From the NCBI GenBank assembly GCA_022578965.1, contig MU400746.1, positions 1 to 58,735 on the forward strand: a stretch of 58,735 bases of DNA. Reading direction: 5' to 3'. Positions 11,061-23,900 of this stretch are shown here, one piece after another. The stretch is from Xylaria sp. FL1777 (Eukaryota > Ascomycota > Sordariomycetes > Xylariales > Xylariaceae). How positions within the stretch are numbered: the first letter of the stretch is position 1; every line of letters starts with the position of its first letter. Below the pieces are notes generated by a model. That model worked only from the letters and a program-made list of their open reading frames with translations. It had not been told where the DNA came from and did not search any database. A program made the translations under genes and the position numbers.

Positions 11061-11899
11061 ACGTTTTTTGTTAATTTATAAAGCTTAGTTTTAATTAATT
11101 AGCAAAGTTAGCAACATAAAAATAAGTGGTTTTGTTTTTATTTTGTATAAAGTTTAGCTAATAATTAGTAATGCAAAAATATTATGCTAAATATAAGCAC
11201 TTAATAACAAAGCATAAATCTTTAGCTTGTTAAGCTATTAAGCTTCTTTATATAAACGCTATAAGTAGCTTTATTTAAATTAATTTTATAAAGTTTTCTA
11301 ATAAAATTAAAACTATTTTTAATGCTAGTAGTATGCTTATTTAACTATACTTAAAGTATAAGTTTTAAACTATAAATATATAGCCTAAAAAGCTGCCTTT
11401 ATTTCTTTTAAGAAAAATATACACAAAACTATATTAATTATTACTAATAAACATAAATAAAAGTATTTAATTAGCCTTTTTTAACATAAAAATGTTCTAA
11501 AGTTTAATAATTAATATTTTAAAGCCTTTTTGTAAAAATATTATAATTTGTTTGTAGCGTTTTTGCGTATAGCTTATTAATAAAACGCAAATATTTTAAA
11601 ACTTAAAGCAATAAATATAATTCTTATTATACAATTAAAAACAAAAAAATAACTAGTTAGTATATATAACATATTTAAGCTTTAATTTATAGCTAAATTA
11701 ATAATAAATTAGTATTATTTTGTTAGCTTAATAGCTTTGCTTTTTTTTTATAACTTAAGCGCTTTTTAAAGTTCTTAATTGCTTTAAAAGCTATAATATT
11801 AATAATAAATACTTATTAATTATATTTAGTTAGCTAGCTTTTTTATTTAATAAAATAATATTTTTTTTTATTATAAGTTATTTTACTTACTATATTTTT

Positions 11900-14800
11900 A
11901 ACTTTTTATTTTTCTAATTTATTTTTAAAGTTTAGCATAAGCAAACTATACTTATGTTTAGTTTTCTAAAGCTTAAGCAACTAAATTAAAAAAACAAAAT
12001 AAAAACAGCTATATTGTTCTAAAAAATTAATATAATATGCCTATAAACTAACTATAAAAAGAATTTAAAAAAGTTTAATAAACTTAAGCGCTAACTTTTT
12101 ATTTTTAAACTTAATATTTTTTATTAATAGTACTACTAAATCCTTAGTTTTAAAAGTTATAAGTTTATGCTTATTATTATAATATTCCGTATATTTATTA
12201 ATTATAATTTACTATTGCTTTATTATTTCGTTTTTAATAGTTTATAACTTATTAAAACATTTTTATATAGCTAAAATCTTTTTTAATATAAAGTTGTTTT
12301 TAACAAACAAACAGAATTTTAGCATATAACTATATAAAGCTTTAAAAAGTAATCGTTTAATTATAAAATTAATAGCAAAATTTATAGCAAAAAAAGCTTA
12401 AAATAAAAGTTAAAGCTAATTAGTTTGTTTACTATTTATAAAGCACTTAAAATAGCTTTTAATTATTTAGTTCATTTGTTTTGTTTGTTTATTAGTTTTA
12501 AAATAAAATGCTATTAAAAGCTTTTGCTTAACTTTTAAGTAATAATATAAATTAAACTAAAATTAGCTAGTAAAAATAAAGCTTTTATTAAAAATAATGC
12601 TTTTTAAGCTATTATAAATGCATTCGATTTTATAGTAAAATAAAACTGCTAGCTTAACTAAAGTTATAGTAATATTAACTAAAAATAAATATATAAGCTT
12701 AATAAATCTGTTTATAATAATAAAAATAGCATTAACTGGTTTTTTTTTATAGAAAGTTTTTAGTAAACTTATAATAAAATTTATAAATAGCTTTTATATA
12801 AGTTTATTAAGTATTAATAAAGCGTTAAATTTACTATATTTTTAGTAGTATTTTGCTTTAGTTTTAAAGCAAATTATATAGCTTTATACATATTTTTTAA
12901 CATTTAGTTTTATATTGCTTTAATAAAACTTTTATTATAGTAATTCTAAAGTATAGCTTTAGCTAAAATATTTAGCTAAAAAATCATTATAGTATAGCTT
13001 AATAAATTAAAAATGTATAGCTTTCTTAGAAAAAATATAAATTTTATTTTTATAGCAAACTAAAAATCTTTTTATTAACTATTAAAAATTTATAAGCTTT
13101 TTTGCTTTTAATTGTTTTATAATTGCATAGCATTTAGAGTTTTTTTTTTAAACTTTTTAAATAAAGTTTTTTAACTTTTTAAAAGCTTTTAAATCTTTTA
13201 ATTTTTTTAAGCTTATAGCTATTTATATATACAAACGCATAACTGCTTAAATAAAAAAAGCTTTTTTAGCAAGTGTAGCCCTAAAGTATAAAGCTTTAGC
13301 TTAAGCACTAAAATATAAATTAAAAACTTTAACTTGCTATACTACTACAACTTTTTTTTTTAACGTTAAAAAAATATTAATATTACTAAGCAAAATAGCT
13401 ATATAATTAAAACAGCGCAAAAAAAAATCAGCCTTATTTTTTTTGCTTGCTTAATATTTAATAATAAAGTTAAAAAAAGCTAATAATAAACACTAATAAG
13501 CTTGCTTTTTATTAAGCTTTAGCGTTTTTATAAACGCTTAAAAGTTAGCATAATTAATTAATACTTTAACTAATAAATTGCTTTTTTATAAATAATACTA
13601 CTAATACTTAAAGCAATTTATTATTGCAAGCATTTTTTAGTTAAGCATACTATACTGCATTTTTTCTTTAAATAGCTTTTAAAAATAAAACGTAACTAAT
13701 TTAAAAATGCCTTAATTATTTTACTAAAATAGATTTTCTGCAAAAGCTACTTTAAAAAAATTAGTTTTTAGCAATATTTGTTTCTTGGGGTTAAAATGTA
13801 TAAAAAAAATAGCCTGCTTAAATGCATCCTAAAAGTTTTTAAAAGCTTTTTTTTTAGAACTATTTAAAAAAATTCGACTTTTTTTTGTTTTTATTACGTT
13901 TTTTTTTAAATATTTAAACAAAAACGCAGCAATATAAAAATACCCGTTTATAAAACAGCAGTAAAAGTTATAAAACCTCAAAAATTATTATAGCGCTTAA
14001 TAAGTATTTAGTATAAGCTATTACTAAATAATATTTATATATAAAAAGTTCATTTTAATTCTTTAGCTAAAAATAATATAACTTAAAAATTCGATCTTTT
14101 TTTAATAAAATTAACACTTAAATAGCTTAGCATATAGTTTTGCTTTTTATAGCTTTTTAATAATGTTTTAAACATATTTTATATAAAAATCTTTATTTAA
14201 AAAAAAAATAAGCATATTATTAAAATATATAATGCAAAATATATTTATTATATTATTAAATACTTTTTATATATAATTTTAAAAAGTAGCAAAAACATTT
14301 AATAAATTTATAAGCATAACTAAAAATTTATAATAGTTATAGCATATATAAAACGCTATTTTTTACTTATTTTCTTTTTAAATACGTAAGCAATAATAAA
14401 TGTTCTTAAGGTTAATTTTGCTAAAGATTTTAGCTTTTAAGATTTTATTAAGCAGCTTTAAAATAAGTAGTAAAATATATTAATTTTTGCGTATAACTTA
14501 ATTAAGTTTTTTATAGTTTATATATAAACATAAGCTTTTATTTTTCTTAAATACAAAAAAAATTAAAGCACTAATAAAGCTAATAAACTTTTTAATTTTT
14601 TTTGCTTGTAATATTTTATTAAGCTATCTTTATAGTTTTTTTAGCTTATTTTAAGCTAATAAATATATAAAAAAATAAAGTATAACTATGTTTTTTTTTA
14701 GCTTAATAGCAAAGTTTTTTTACTTTAATTGTAGTAATATATTTGTTTTACTAGTATTAAAAAACTTAAATAAATTATAAAACTTTTCTAAAATTGCTAT

Positions 14801-15400
14801 AAAATTAAAGTAATTAAAGCTTTTTTTTAACTTTTTAAGCTATATAAGTTTAAATAGTTAAATAATAGTATAGCAGTAAGCCTAATTTTAGCAAGCTTTT
14901 ATAAACCTAATTAAGCTAAATATTTTTATTTAAAAGCAGCATAATTTAAAAAACTATTAATTAGTGCTTAAATTTAGTATAATTCTTTTATTTTTTAAAG
15001 TAGTTTAAAATAGTAAAAAAAAGCTGCTTTTAAAGCAATAGTTGCAGTTAATAGCTATATATGCACACTTAATTTTGCAAGTAATACTATAATTATTAGT
15101 TAATTTGCAAATAACTTAATAAGCTTTATAAATAAAAAATCTACTTTTAGCAGCATACTATAATACAAATATACAAAAAAATGCTTGCTATAATTTATAA
15201 TAAAAAGCAAAAGTAAAACTAATATAGTTATATTTAGCACATAAATTAAAATTAATATAAGTTTTAACAAATAGTTTTATAAAGCTAACAAAATAAATAG
15301 TGCAAAAAATATAAAAATAGCATAAAATAAATATATAAAGTAATAACTTTAGCTTAAAACTTATAGCTAGTATAGTTAGTACTAAGTTTACTACTTGTTT
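11900..15400 (-). pseudogene. E3 pol: protease/RT/RNase H/integrase remnant
   Basis: Read on the minus strand. The RT motif VMPFGLTNAPATF survives as VMLINLLNVFATF at 14280-14320. The YLDD box survives as YFNNMLIF at 14207-14230. RNase H lies at about 13660-13960 (NPKKQILLKTNFFKVAFAE, from ...TDASK...). The integrase zinc domain has its His region at 12961-13020 and a Cys pair region (SYIICFKTKAK) at 12841-12895. The late core motif KTNKQTK*MN*LIKSYFKCF (12431-12502) matches the GQTER.NQ.IE.YLR signature. The order is that of Ty3/gypsy. Catalytic Asp codons have become Asn, and stops are TAA/TAG. No chromodomain was found downstream. The protease is inferred from position only. Confidence 0.88.
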
Positions 15401-16394
15401 TTTAAGTTATAATACTATAGCCTTTATAAAAAAAGTGTATAAAACTTTAATTGCTATTTTTAGTTTTTTTTATTTATGTTCTAGTTTTTATTTACTTAAA
15501 TTTTTTAAATAGTTTATTTTTAAGTAATGTTACTATTATAGCTAATATAGCTATTAGATTTATTGTTTTTATTATTACTATTATTATTATTACTTTTAAG
15601 CTAAAAGCAATTAAAAGCAATATAGCTAAATTATTTATAGCTATAGTAAGTAAAGTTTTTATAAAAGTTTAAATTTAAACCATTTTTATTGTTATTTTAA
15701 GGTTAATTTAAAAAAGTTCTAAAAGTATAATAGTTCTTTAAAGTATAAGTATTATTATTATTACTTTAGTTATTTATGTATTTTTAGTTTTAATACTAGT
15801 TATAACCTTTATTATTATTGCTTTTATAGTATTAGTTTTAGCTTTTATAGCTATTATTGCTTTTATAAAATCTTTAGTTATTATTATTGCAGCTATTATT
15901 ATAATTATTGCTTTTGCAAAAATAGTTCTAATTATTAAAACTAGTATTATTGTTTTTATAACTAATGTTAATATGCTAATTATTAGTTTAGTTTTGCTTA
16001 ATATTTAAAGTTAATTTACTAGTAATTTAAATAACATTTAACTTTAGTTTTTTTTTACTGCAGTTTAAGCGTTATTTTTTAATTATTAGTTTTTAGCGTT
16101 ATTATGCAGTATTAATTATGTTAGCTTATATAGTTAGCAATAAGTTATAGTAGTTTATTAGCTTTTGCTAAAGTAATATATTTAGTTTTTAGTAGTATAA
16201 TAAAGCTTTTTTGCTTTTGTTTTAGCAAATATTTTAAAGTTTAATGCTAGCAAAATATTAATTAAACAGTTTTAAGTTCTAGTTAGCTTATTAACTTGCT
16301 TGTTTTAATTATATGTTTATGCTAACTTATAAAAAAGCAAACTACTTAAACAAAGTTTTAGTTTAGTTTAAAAACACTTTTTAGTTAGTTTTAA
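15401..16394 (-). pseudogene. E3 probable gag, C-terminal part with acidic tail
   Basis: On the minus strand from 16394 downward the frame is helical and hydrophilic (Q, K, L, I rich). It is followed at about 16010-15500 by a long low-complexity tract of AAT/GGT/AAA codons, which before G-to-A decay would encode Asp-, Gly- and Lys-rich runs. It precedes pol in the right direction, so gag is the best guess, but no CCHC knuckle was seen. The frame continues without a shift across the E4 insertion into 31807-32190. Confidence 0.5.
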
Positions 16395-16886
16395 TATAAT
16401 AAACCTGTTATATATTAATATAATAAGTTTACCTTTAGGGTTTTAATTTGCAAGTAATAATAAAATCCTTAATAGTAATCTATTAAAAAGTTTCAGGGTA
16501 CTTTTACTATTATGCATTAATAAAGGTCTTAAAGGATTAAAAGTAATAAATATATTAATGCTTAGCAGTTATAAAAAATTAATAGCTAAAGAACTAGAAT
16601 TAAATAAATAACTAAATATAAAAAATATATAATTATATAAACAAAGGAAAAATAAAAAAAGTAGTAATTTTTTTTAAATTATTGCAAGTTTAATAAGCAC
16701 TAAATTATTATAAGCTTAGTAAGCTTTAAATTACTGTAAGCTTAGTAAGCTTTAAATTACTGTAAGCTTAGTAAGCTAAGTAAGTTATTATGTAATTTTA
16801 GCTTTAGCTAGCAAAAAAAAAAATGTATAATATATATAAAAGCATTAAGCTGCTTTAAAAGCTACTTTTGTGCTAATTTTATAACA
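16395..16886 (-). repeat. Type-A LTR, 3' LTR of E4
   Basis: 492 bp, TATAATAAACC...TTTTATAACA in plus reading. It contains four units of about 26 bp (TAAGCTTAGTAAGCTTTAAA) near the U3 end. The pair at 31308-31801 is 494 bp; differences are mainly transitions. Confidence 0.95.
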
Positions 16887-17112
16887 TTATTTCTTTTTTT
16901 TTAGAATTGTTGTTTTAATAATTTTCTATAAGTATTTTTTTTTTTTTTTTTTTTTATATGTTATAATATTAAAACGCATTAAAAAAACTAACTGCTTATT
17001 TAAAACAAAGCAAAGATTTATTTTTGCTTCTTTTATTAATTTTATTAGCTATAAAGTTATGCTTTGCTTTTGTTATTTTAATTAGTTATTAATATATAAA
17101 ATAACAAATAAT

Positions 17113-17502
17113 ATGTTTTATTGTTTTAAATGTATATATGCTAGTTATTTTTGCAACAAATTAAAAGTTCCGATTAACTTAATTAATAATATAGTTTTTA
17201 AATACTGTTGTTTTAAAAAAAAAAAAAAGCAAGTAAAACAATAGTTACTTTTAGTTTAAAAAAAATTAAAACAAGCTTAAAATAGCTTTAATTTTGTTTT
17301 AAGCAAGTTAGCTTAGCTTTATATATAAAAACGTTTTTTAAAAGCAAAAAGTATTAAAATGGTTTAGCAAAAGCTTTAGTTTTTAAATAAACTAAACAAA
17401 ATAAAGCGCATTAAAAAAAAACAAAAAGCGCTAATAAAAAAGCAAAAATAATAAGAAAAGCAAGCTAAAGTAACGCAAGCTGCTTTATTTAAGTTTAATT
17501 AA
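17113..17502 (+). pseudogene. Type-A antisense frame of E4 (130 codons)
   Basis: ATG at 17113 and TAA at 17500, exactly 130 codons, the same length as the E5 copy. It reads MFYCFKCIYASYFCNKLKV..., a Cys cluster near the N-terminus, then a Cys pair at about residues 38-39. Next comes a Lys/Leu/Gln-rich probable coiled coil with a degraded Q(K)L.FLNKLN.IKRIK segment, ending LFKFN. Internal TAA/TAG codons are decay products. The frame is antisense to the element and sits between the end of pol and the LTR. Length conservation without frameshift between E4 and E5 supports a formerly real gene. Function is unknown; a role in nucleic-acid binding is only suggested by the Cys cluster. Confidence 0.6.
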
Positions 17503-17529
17503 AATTTTTTAAGCGTTTTTTTTAAAGTT

Positions 17530-18901
17530 AACCTTTTTTTTTTAGTTTTAAGCAATTAAAGTATTAATAGTAAAACTAACTTATAATTACTTTAGTAGTT
17601 TTTAAATATTTCTTAAGTTTTTAAGTATTATTAGCATATAAATATTTTTTTTATTTAATAAAATACTTTAAGTTATTATTGTTTTAACAAAAATTTAATA
17701 TATTTTTAACTTTATAAACGTTTTAATTTGTTTTTATTTTTAGTTATGTTTTAATAAATATTTTAATAAATGCTAGTTTTAGTAAAAAAATATAAAAAAT
17801 AAAGTAAATTTACATATTTTTTAGTAATAACAGTTTATAATTAGTAAGTAAAATAACTTCTTTAATTTTAAAAAAGCTAAGTTTTTTAAATTTTAATTTA
17901 TTGTTTAATTGTTTTGTTTTAATTTAAAAAATATTAATGTTTGCATTTTGTTTTTATTATAGCAAATAAACTTTGTTTTTTTTTTTAAAAGTTAGTTTTT
18001 TAGTTTATTTTTTATTATAGTATACTAATATTTGTTATTATAAAAATTAAAGGCATAATTATAGTTTAGCTTGTAGTATTTTAATCTTTATTATAATAGT
18101 TTTTGCTTAAGGTGCTATAGTTAAAATAGCAAATGCTTTTATTAATGTTTTTTTTTGTTTTTTAATAATTGCTTGCTATTTATAAACAGCTTTATGCAAA
18201 AATATATTTATATTTTTGTTTATTAATATATTATATAAGATTTATGCTATTAGTAATAGTTTTACTTAATTGTTTTATTAGTAATTAATATAACTTTATA
18301 AATATTGTTTTAATATTTAGTTTAGTTTTTTTATTTGTTTGTTTGTTTATAAATAATAAGCAATTAAAAACTTTAGTTTAATACTAATAAGTTTAAAAAA
18401 GCTAGTTTTAAACTTAAAAGTAAACAATTTATTTTAGTTTAAAATAATTTTTTTTAGTAGTTTATGCTTATTTAAATATTAGCATATAAAAGCGTATGCA
18501 AATTGTTTAGCTGTTATATTTTCTTTAAACAGTAAAAAGTAAGCATATTTAGTAAATTTATTAACAATAACTTATATTTTATTATATTATACTTTTATAA
18601 CTAAATTAGTTAATAAAAGTAATACTATAATAAAATCTTAAGCAATAGTATATTATGTTTGTTTAAGTATTTATATAAGTTATAGCAGTTTATAAAGCTT
18701 ATATTAAGCTGCTTTAGCTTTATTATAAATATTGCACTTTTTTATAATAGATTTAACTATGTTTTATAGTTTTAAAAAATTGTACTTTTTTTATAATTGT
18801 TTAATTGTTTTTGTTACTTTTTAGTATTTATATAATAAATATTCATAAAATTTCTTAATAAACTTGTTTTATAAAGATTTTAGTAAGTAAACCTTATGTT
18901 T
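17530..18901 (-). pseudogene. E4 pol, C-terminal part: integrase and chromodomain
   Basis: The minus-strand continuation of E4 pol left of the E5 insertion, homologous to E5 24100-25410. It contains the integrase zinc domain (near 18700-18780), the catalytic core and the chromodomain (near 17590-17720). Multiple TAA/TAG codons interrupt it. Confidence 0.8.
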
Positions 18902-18906
18902 ATATA

Positions 18907-19401
18907 TGTTATAAAATTGGCACTAAGGTGGCTTTTAGAGCGGCTTAATGCTTTTATATATACTTTATACCTCTTTTTTGCTAGCTAAAGCTAAGGTTAC
19001 GTGATAATTTACTTAGCTTATTAAGCTTACGGTAATTTAAGGCTTACTAGGCTTATAGTAATCTAAGGCTTACTAGGCTTACGGTAATTTAATGCTTATT
19101 AAACTTGCAGTAATTTAAAAAGGATTACTACTTTTTTTACCTTTTCTTTATTTATATAATTATGCATTTTTTATATTTAGTTATTTATTTAGTTTTTAGC
19201 TCTTTAGCTATTAATTTTTTTATAACTGCTAAGCACTAATATATTTATTACTTTTAATTTTTTAAGACTTTTATTAATGCATAGTAGTAAAAGTATTTTA
19301 AAAAATTTTTTAACGAACTACTATTAAGGAATTTATTATTACTTGCAAATTAAAACCTTAAAAGTAAACCTGTTATATTAATGTATAATAAGTTTGTTAT
19401 A
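18907..19401 (+). repeat. Type-A LTR, 5' LTR of E5
   Basis: 495 bp, TGTTATAAAATTGGCAC...AGTTTGTTATA. It is relatively GC-rich and less mutated than most copies (GGCACTAAGGTGG retained). Four tandem units of about 26 bp (GGCTTACTAGGCTTACGGTA) occupy 19015-19120. The final TA stands for CA after RIP. Confidence 0.96.
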
Positions 19402-19699
19402 TTTTAATAGCTTTTTAATTAATAAAACTTAACATATAAGAATAAATATTAGTATAAAGAGTTAAGTAATAAATAATTTATAAAATAAACTTTTAAAAGT
19501 ATACTAAAGAAATATTTAAAAAATAAGAATGCTAAATAATATTGCATAAGTAAACTTTACTTAATAACTAATAAACTAAATTTAAGTTATACTATTAAAA
19601 ACAAAAAGTTAAAAATTAAGTTTAAAAATTTTAAAAACTTTTAGAACTAGTAATATATTAAAATAACAAACCTTAGTACTTTTATTAGCTATTTTTATT

Positions 19700-20920
19700 A
19701 AAAAAAAAGCAGTAGTAAAAAAAAAAAAGTTAAGTAGTAGTAATAAAAAAAAACTAATGCTAACGTTAGCGCTATAAAATAAACTAGTTGCTTTAACTTA
19801 AAAAATAGCTTAAATATTAAATGTTATAACTTTTAAACTAGCGTAAATATTAGCTATAGTAATTAAAGCAGCAATAATAACTATTATTATAACAACAAAT
19901 TAAAGCTTTAAATAAGTAATTATATTATAATTAATATTAATATTACTATTAGTAAACTTAACGCTTATTTTTATTACTGCTATACTTAAAGTAATAACTT
20001 AAAATAAAAAACCTAACTTTTTATTATTACTATTGCTTTTATTATTAAAATTATTTATAATATTAAAAATGCTAAACATTAAAAGTTTTAAATTTACTGC
20101 TTTAAAGCTTTATAATAGATCTATAAATATAAAAGCTTTTTTAATTTATGCTAAACTTTATTTAAAATAGCATTTTACTATTATTATAAAAGAAAATTAA
20201 AAAATAATAATTATTTTATAATTTTTGTTAAAAAAAGTACTAAAATAGTTTTAATTTATTTTAAAAAATTTCTTAAAAGCTAATAAGTTAACTAACTTTA
20301 AGCTAAAAATAAAAGAAATTTTTAAGAATTACATTAAGTTTAAAAATTAAATAAAAGCACTATTTAAAAATACTTAAAAAGCAAAACACGTAAAAAAAAC
20401 ATTTTATTACTTAAAACAAACAAAAGTAGCAATAAATTACGTTATAAAATTTAAACAATTAGCAGTAATCTTAAAATTACTTAAGCTTGCATTGTTTTAT
20501 TTATTTTATAGTAAACTTAAAACTTAAGTTTAAAACAAACTATATAAAATAAATAAACTAGCAAAAATTAATACGTATATTAATATAGCTATTATAATTA
20601 ATTAATGATTATTTAACTAGTATTTTAAAACTAAAAAAACTAAAAAAAATAAAAAAAAAAATACTTAAAAAAGTATTAAATAGAAATTTAAACAAATTAA
20701 TAAAGTTTAAAAATAATAATTTTAAAATATGTTTAAAGTTAAATGTTATAACTATAGAAAAAAAGGACACTTTTAAAAATAATGCTAATTTAAAAAAAAG
20801 AATAAAAAAAAAAGCTATAAAAAAAAAAAGATTTTTTAACTTAAAAAAAAAATACAAGTTATAAAAGTTTAAAACAACAAAAAATAACAAAGCAATTTAA
20901 AAAATACGTTTTTAAAGCAA
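19700..20920 (+). pseudogene. E5 gag (capsid-nucleocapsid) remnant
   Basis: The plus-strand frame contains a Retrotrans_gag-like helical region at about 20300-20560, with LKQ, AINYVIKFKQL and LALFYLFYSKLKT segments. A CCHC knuckle follows at 20744-20785 with exact C-x2-C-x4-H-x4-C spacing. It reads CYNYRKKGHF*K*C, the second Cys having become Tyr by G-to-A change. A Lys-rich tail follows. Gag would form the virus-like particle and package RNA. Start and end are approximate because stops occur throughout. Confidence 0.8.
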
Positions 20921-23900
20921 AAGTATAAAATTGCTATTTTAAGTTAAAATAAAAGTGCTACATTAAACAAATTTAAATGCTTTATTTATACAGGTTAAAA
21001 TAAATAAACATATAAATATTATTTAAAAGCTTTGCAGTTATTAAAACAAATTGCAAAAAAATATATTTGCTATATAAACAATTAAAGTTGTTTAATATAT
21101 AACTTAAAAAAATAGTTTAACTAAAAGTAGCAAATAATAAAAAGTAATAAGTTAATATAATTAGCAAACTTATAAAACTATAAAAATTTCAAACTATTAA
21201 AGCTTAAAATGTAGCTTAAAAAAAAGTTATATTTAAAAAAACAAAACTATAACTATAAATAGTATAATTATTAAATTAATTATAAACTATTAAAATATTT
21301 AGTTGCTAAATAAACTTAAAAAAATAAAACTTATAAAACTTTAAAGCAAAAACAAATAAAATTAAAAGCTATAAAAAATACTACAAAAAAAAAACTAATA
21401 AAAATAAATAAAGTATTTCTATAGCTTAAACTGCTTTAAATGTAATAAAATAAAAAAGCATTAATAGTTAGCATAAAAACTAATATATTTTAAAAACTAA
21501 AGCTAGCAATTTAACTAATTGTTAAAAGTTATTACTATAATAAAACTATAATAAAAAACAATAATAATATTTTATGCTTAAAAAATTTAAAATATAATAA
21601 AGTATTATAAAATTGCTATATAATATATTATTACTATTAATACTTACTTAATAAATTAAAAAATAATTAGTTTTTTAAATAAATTATAAAAATAAAAATA
21701 TAGAACTTTTACGAATTAAAGTAGTTAGTTATAACTATAGTTTATTATAAAGATTTATAAAAATTTGCAACATTTAAAAAGAATTTTAATTGTACTTATA
21801 ATATTATTTTAAAGAAATATAAAAACAACTGCTATAAATATTACTAGTTAATTAAAGCATAATTGTATTAAAAAATAGTTACTAAAAGCAAAAAAGCTTA
21901 AAAACTGCAATTTAAAGCTTAACTAAAAACAAAAATAAAATAAAGCATAATAATATCTAAAGTGCAAAATAAAACAAGCATTTAAACATTTTATAAAAAA
22001 GAATTAAAAAACAAAATAAATACTTATTAAAAAAGCAATAAGTAGCTAAAAAAACTAAAGCCTTACGTAAAGTTTAATACAATAACTAGCAAAACTAATT
22101 TAAAATTAAACTTATATATTAAAAAAAAAAATATAATACTTTAATTAACTTAAAAGCATAAGCTAACATAATTTTACTTAAAGTAATAAAACAAAATAAA
22201 ATTCTTTAAAAATATAAGCAAAGATCTTAAAAAATTAAAAAATTTAATAGAAGTACTTTTAGCTATAATAATAGTTATATACTTAAAAAAACTAAACTTT
22301 TTAATATATTTATATAAAAACATAAAAAACAAATTATATTAAATATTGCTAATATATTTAATTATAATATTATTTTAGGAATATTATAGCTAAAAATTAG
22401 CGATTTTTTAATTTAATAAAAAGTAAAAACTATTAAGTAAAAAAGCAAAAAATAAAGCAAAAAACTTAAAAAAATCATAAAAAAAATTCTAAACAAAATA
22501 CTAAAGGTATATTATAGATTTTATAAACTATTTAAAAAAAGAAAAAAAGGAGAACTTCTTAAATATAGCTTATAAAACTACTATATTTTTATTAAAAAAA
22601 AATCTTAATTAAAGCTTTATTAAGTATACTATATAAGCTTAAATAAAACAAATGCTTTATAGAAATACATTTAAAAAAACTTAGCAAAAAAATTCCTAAA
22701 AAAATCTTAGTTATTTGCTAAATATTTTATAATGCTAATACTTAAAATAAAAAATAAAAAACAACTAATTAATAAAAAAGAAAAACTAGTATAGCAAGTA
22801 ATAGTTAATTATTAACTATTAAACGTAATTATTATTATAAATAAATACTTTTTTACTTTGCTAATAATTATAAAAAAAAACATTAGCTAAATAAAATAGT
22901 TTATAATAATTAATATTTTAAATAAATATTATGCTATTAAAATAGCTAAAAAAAAAGAATAAAAAACTGCTATATAAACAGTATATAGATTATATAAGTA
23001 TATAGTTATGCTATAAAAACTATAAAACGTACTAGCTAGCTTTTAATATATAATAATAATAATTCTATAGAAGTTTTTAAACAAATTTATGTTTATTTAC
23101 TTAAATAATATTTTGATTTACTTTAAAACACTAAAAAAACATAAAAAACACGTAACTTAAGTATTAAAAATACTTAAACAAGCAAAATTACAACTTAATA
23201 TAAAAAAGTATATATAGCATACATAAAAAATTAACTTTTTAAGATTTATAATTACTTTAAAACAAATATAAATTTAATAGTTAAAAATTAATATAATATA
23301 AAACTAGAAAATACTTAATTTAGCTACTATTATAAACATATAATAAGCATTAAGATTTTTAAACTATGTTTAAATATTAATTTAAAACTTTAAAAAAATA
23401 GCATTTTACTTTATAAAATATATAAGAAAAAAATATAAAAGAAAATCTTTTTTAATTTTAAAGGAAGCTTAAAAAGCTTTTAAAAAACTAAAACTAAAAG
23501 TTATTTTTAACCTTATAGTTAAACTACTTAATTCACAAAAAAAAAAAAAGCTAAAAACAAATGCTTTAAATAATATAATTGCAGAAGTTTTAAAACAATT
23601 AAAAAACAACAGAAAATAGTACTTAATAGCTTATTACTTTAAAGCACTATAAAATATAGCATTATAATACTTTATATATAATAAAGAACTGCTTATAATT
23701 ATTATAGCACTTAAAAAATAAAAACTGTTTTTTATAAGAACTATAAAGCTAATTAAAATCTATTTAAATTATTAAAACTTAATAAAATTTATGATTATAT
23801 AAAAAATTACTAAACAACATAAGAATTAAATGGTTTTTTTCTTTAAGTTTAACTTTAAAATATGTTATATTAAGGGAAAAAAAAACATTTAAGCAGATAT

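Noticed and set aside
15451..15672. Open frame of 73 codons on the plus strand
   Set aside because: It is the complement of the low-complexity acidic tract of E3 gag on the minus strand. Its hydrophobic Ile/Leu/Phe composition is that of a shadow frame.
9730..16394. E3 first considered as Ty1/copia because of its short LTRs
   Set aside because: The domain order (RT before integrase on the minus strand) and the motifs VMPFGLTNAPATF and YLDDILIF are of Ty3/gypsy type.
19015..19120. Regular 26-bp repeats resembling a short CRISPR array
   Set aside because: They are contiguous tandem units inside an LTR, present in every type-A LTR copy, without spacers, in a eukaryotic-type transposon context.
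20609..20890. Open frame of 93 codons on the minus strand
   Set aside because: It lies exactly opposite the Lys-rich, CCHC-containing part of E5 gag. The Phe/Leu richness comes from AAA/TTT runs of the sense strand.
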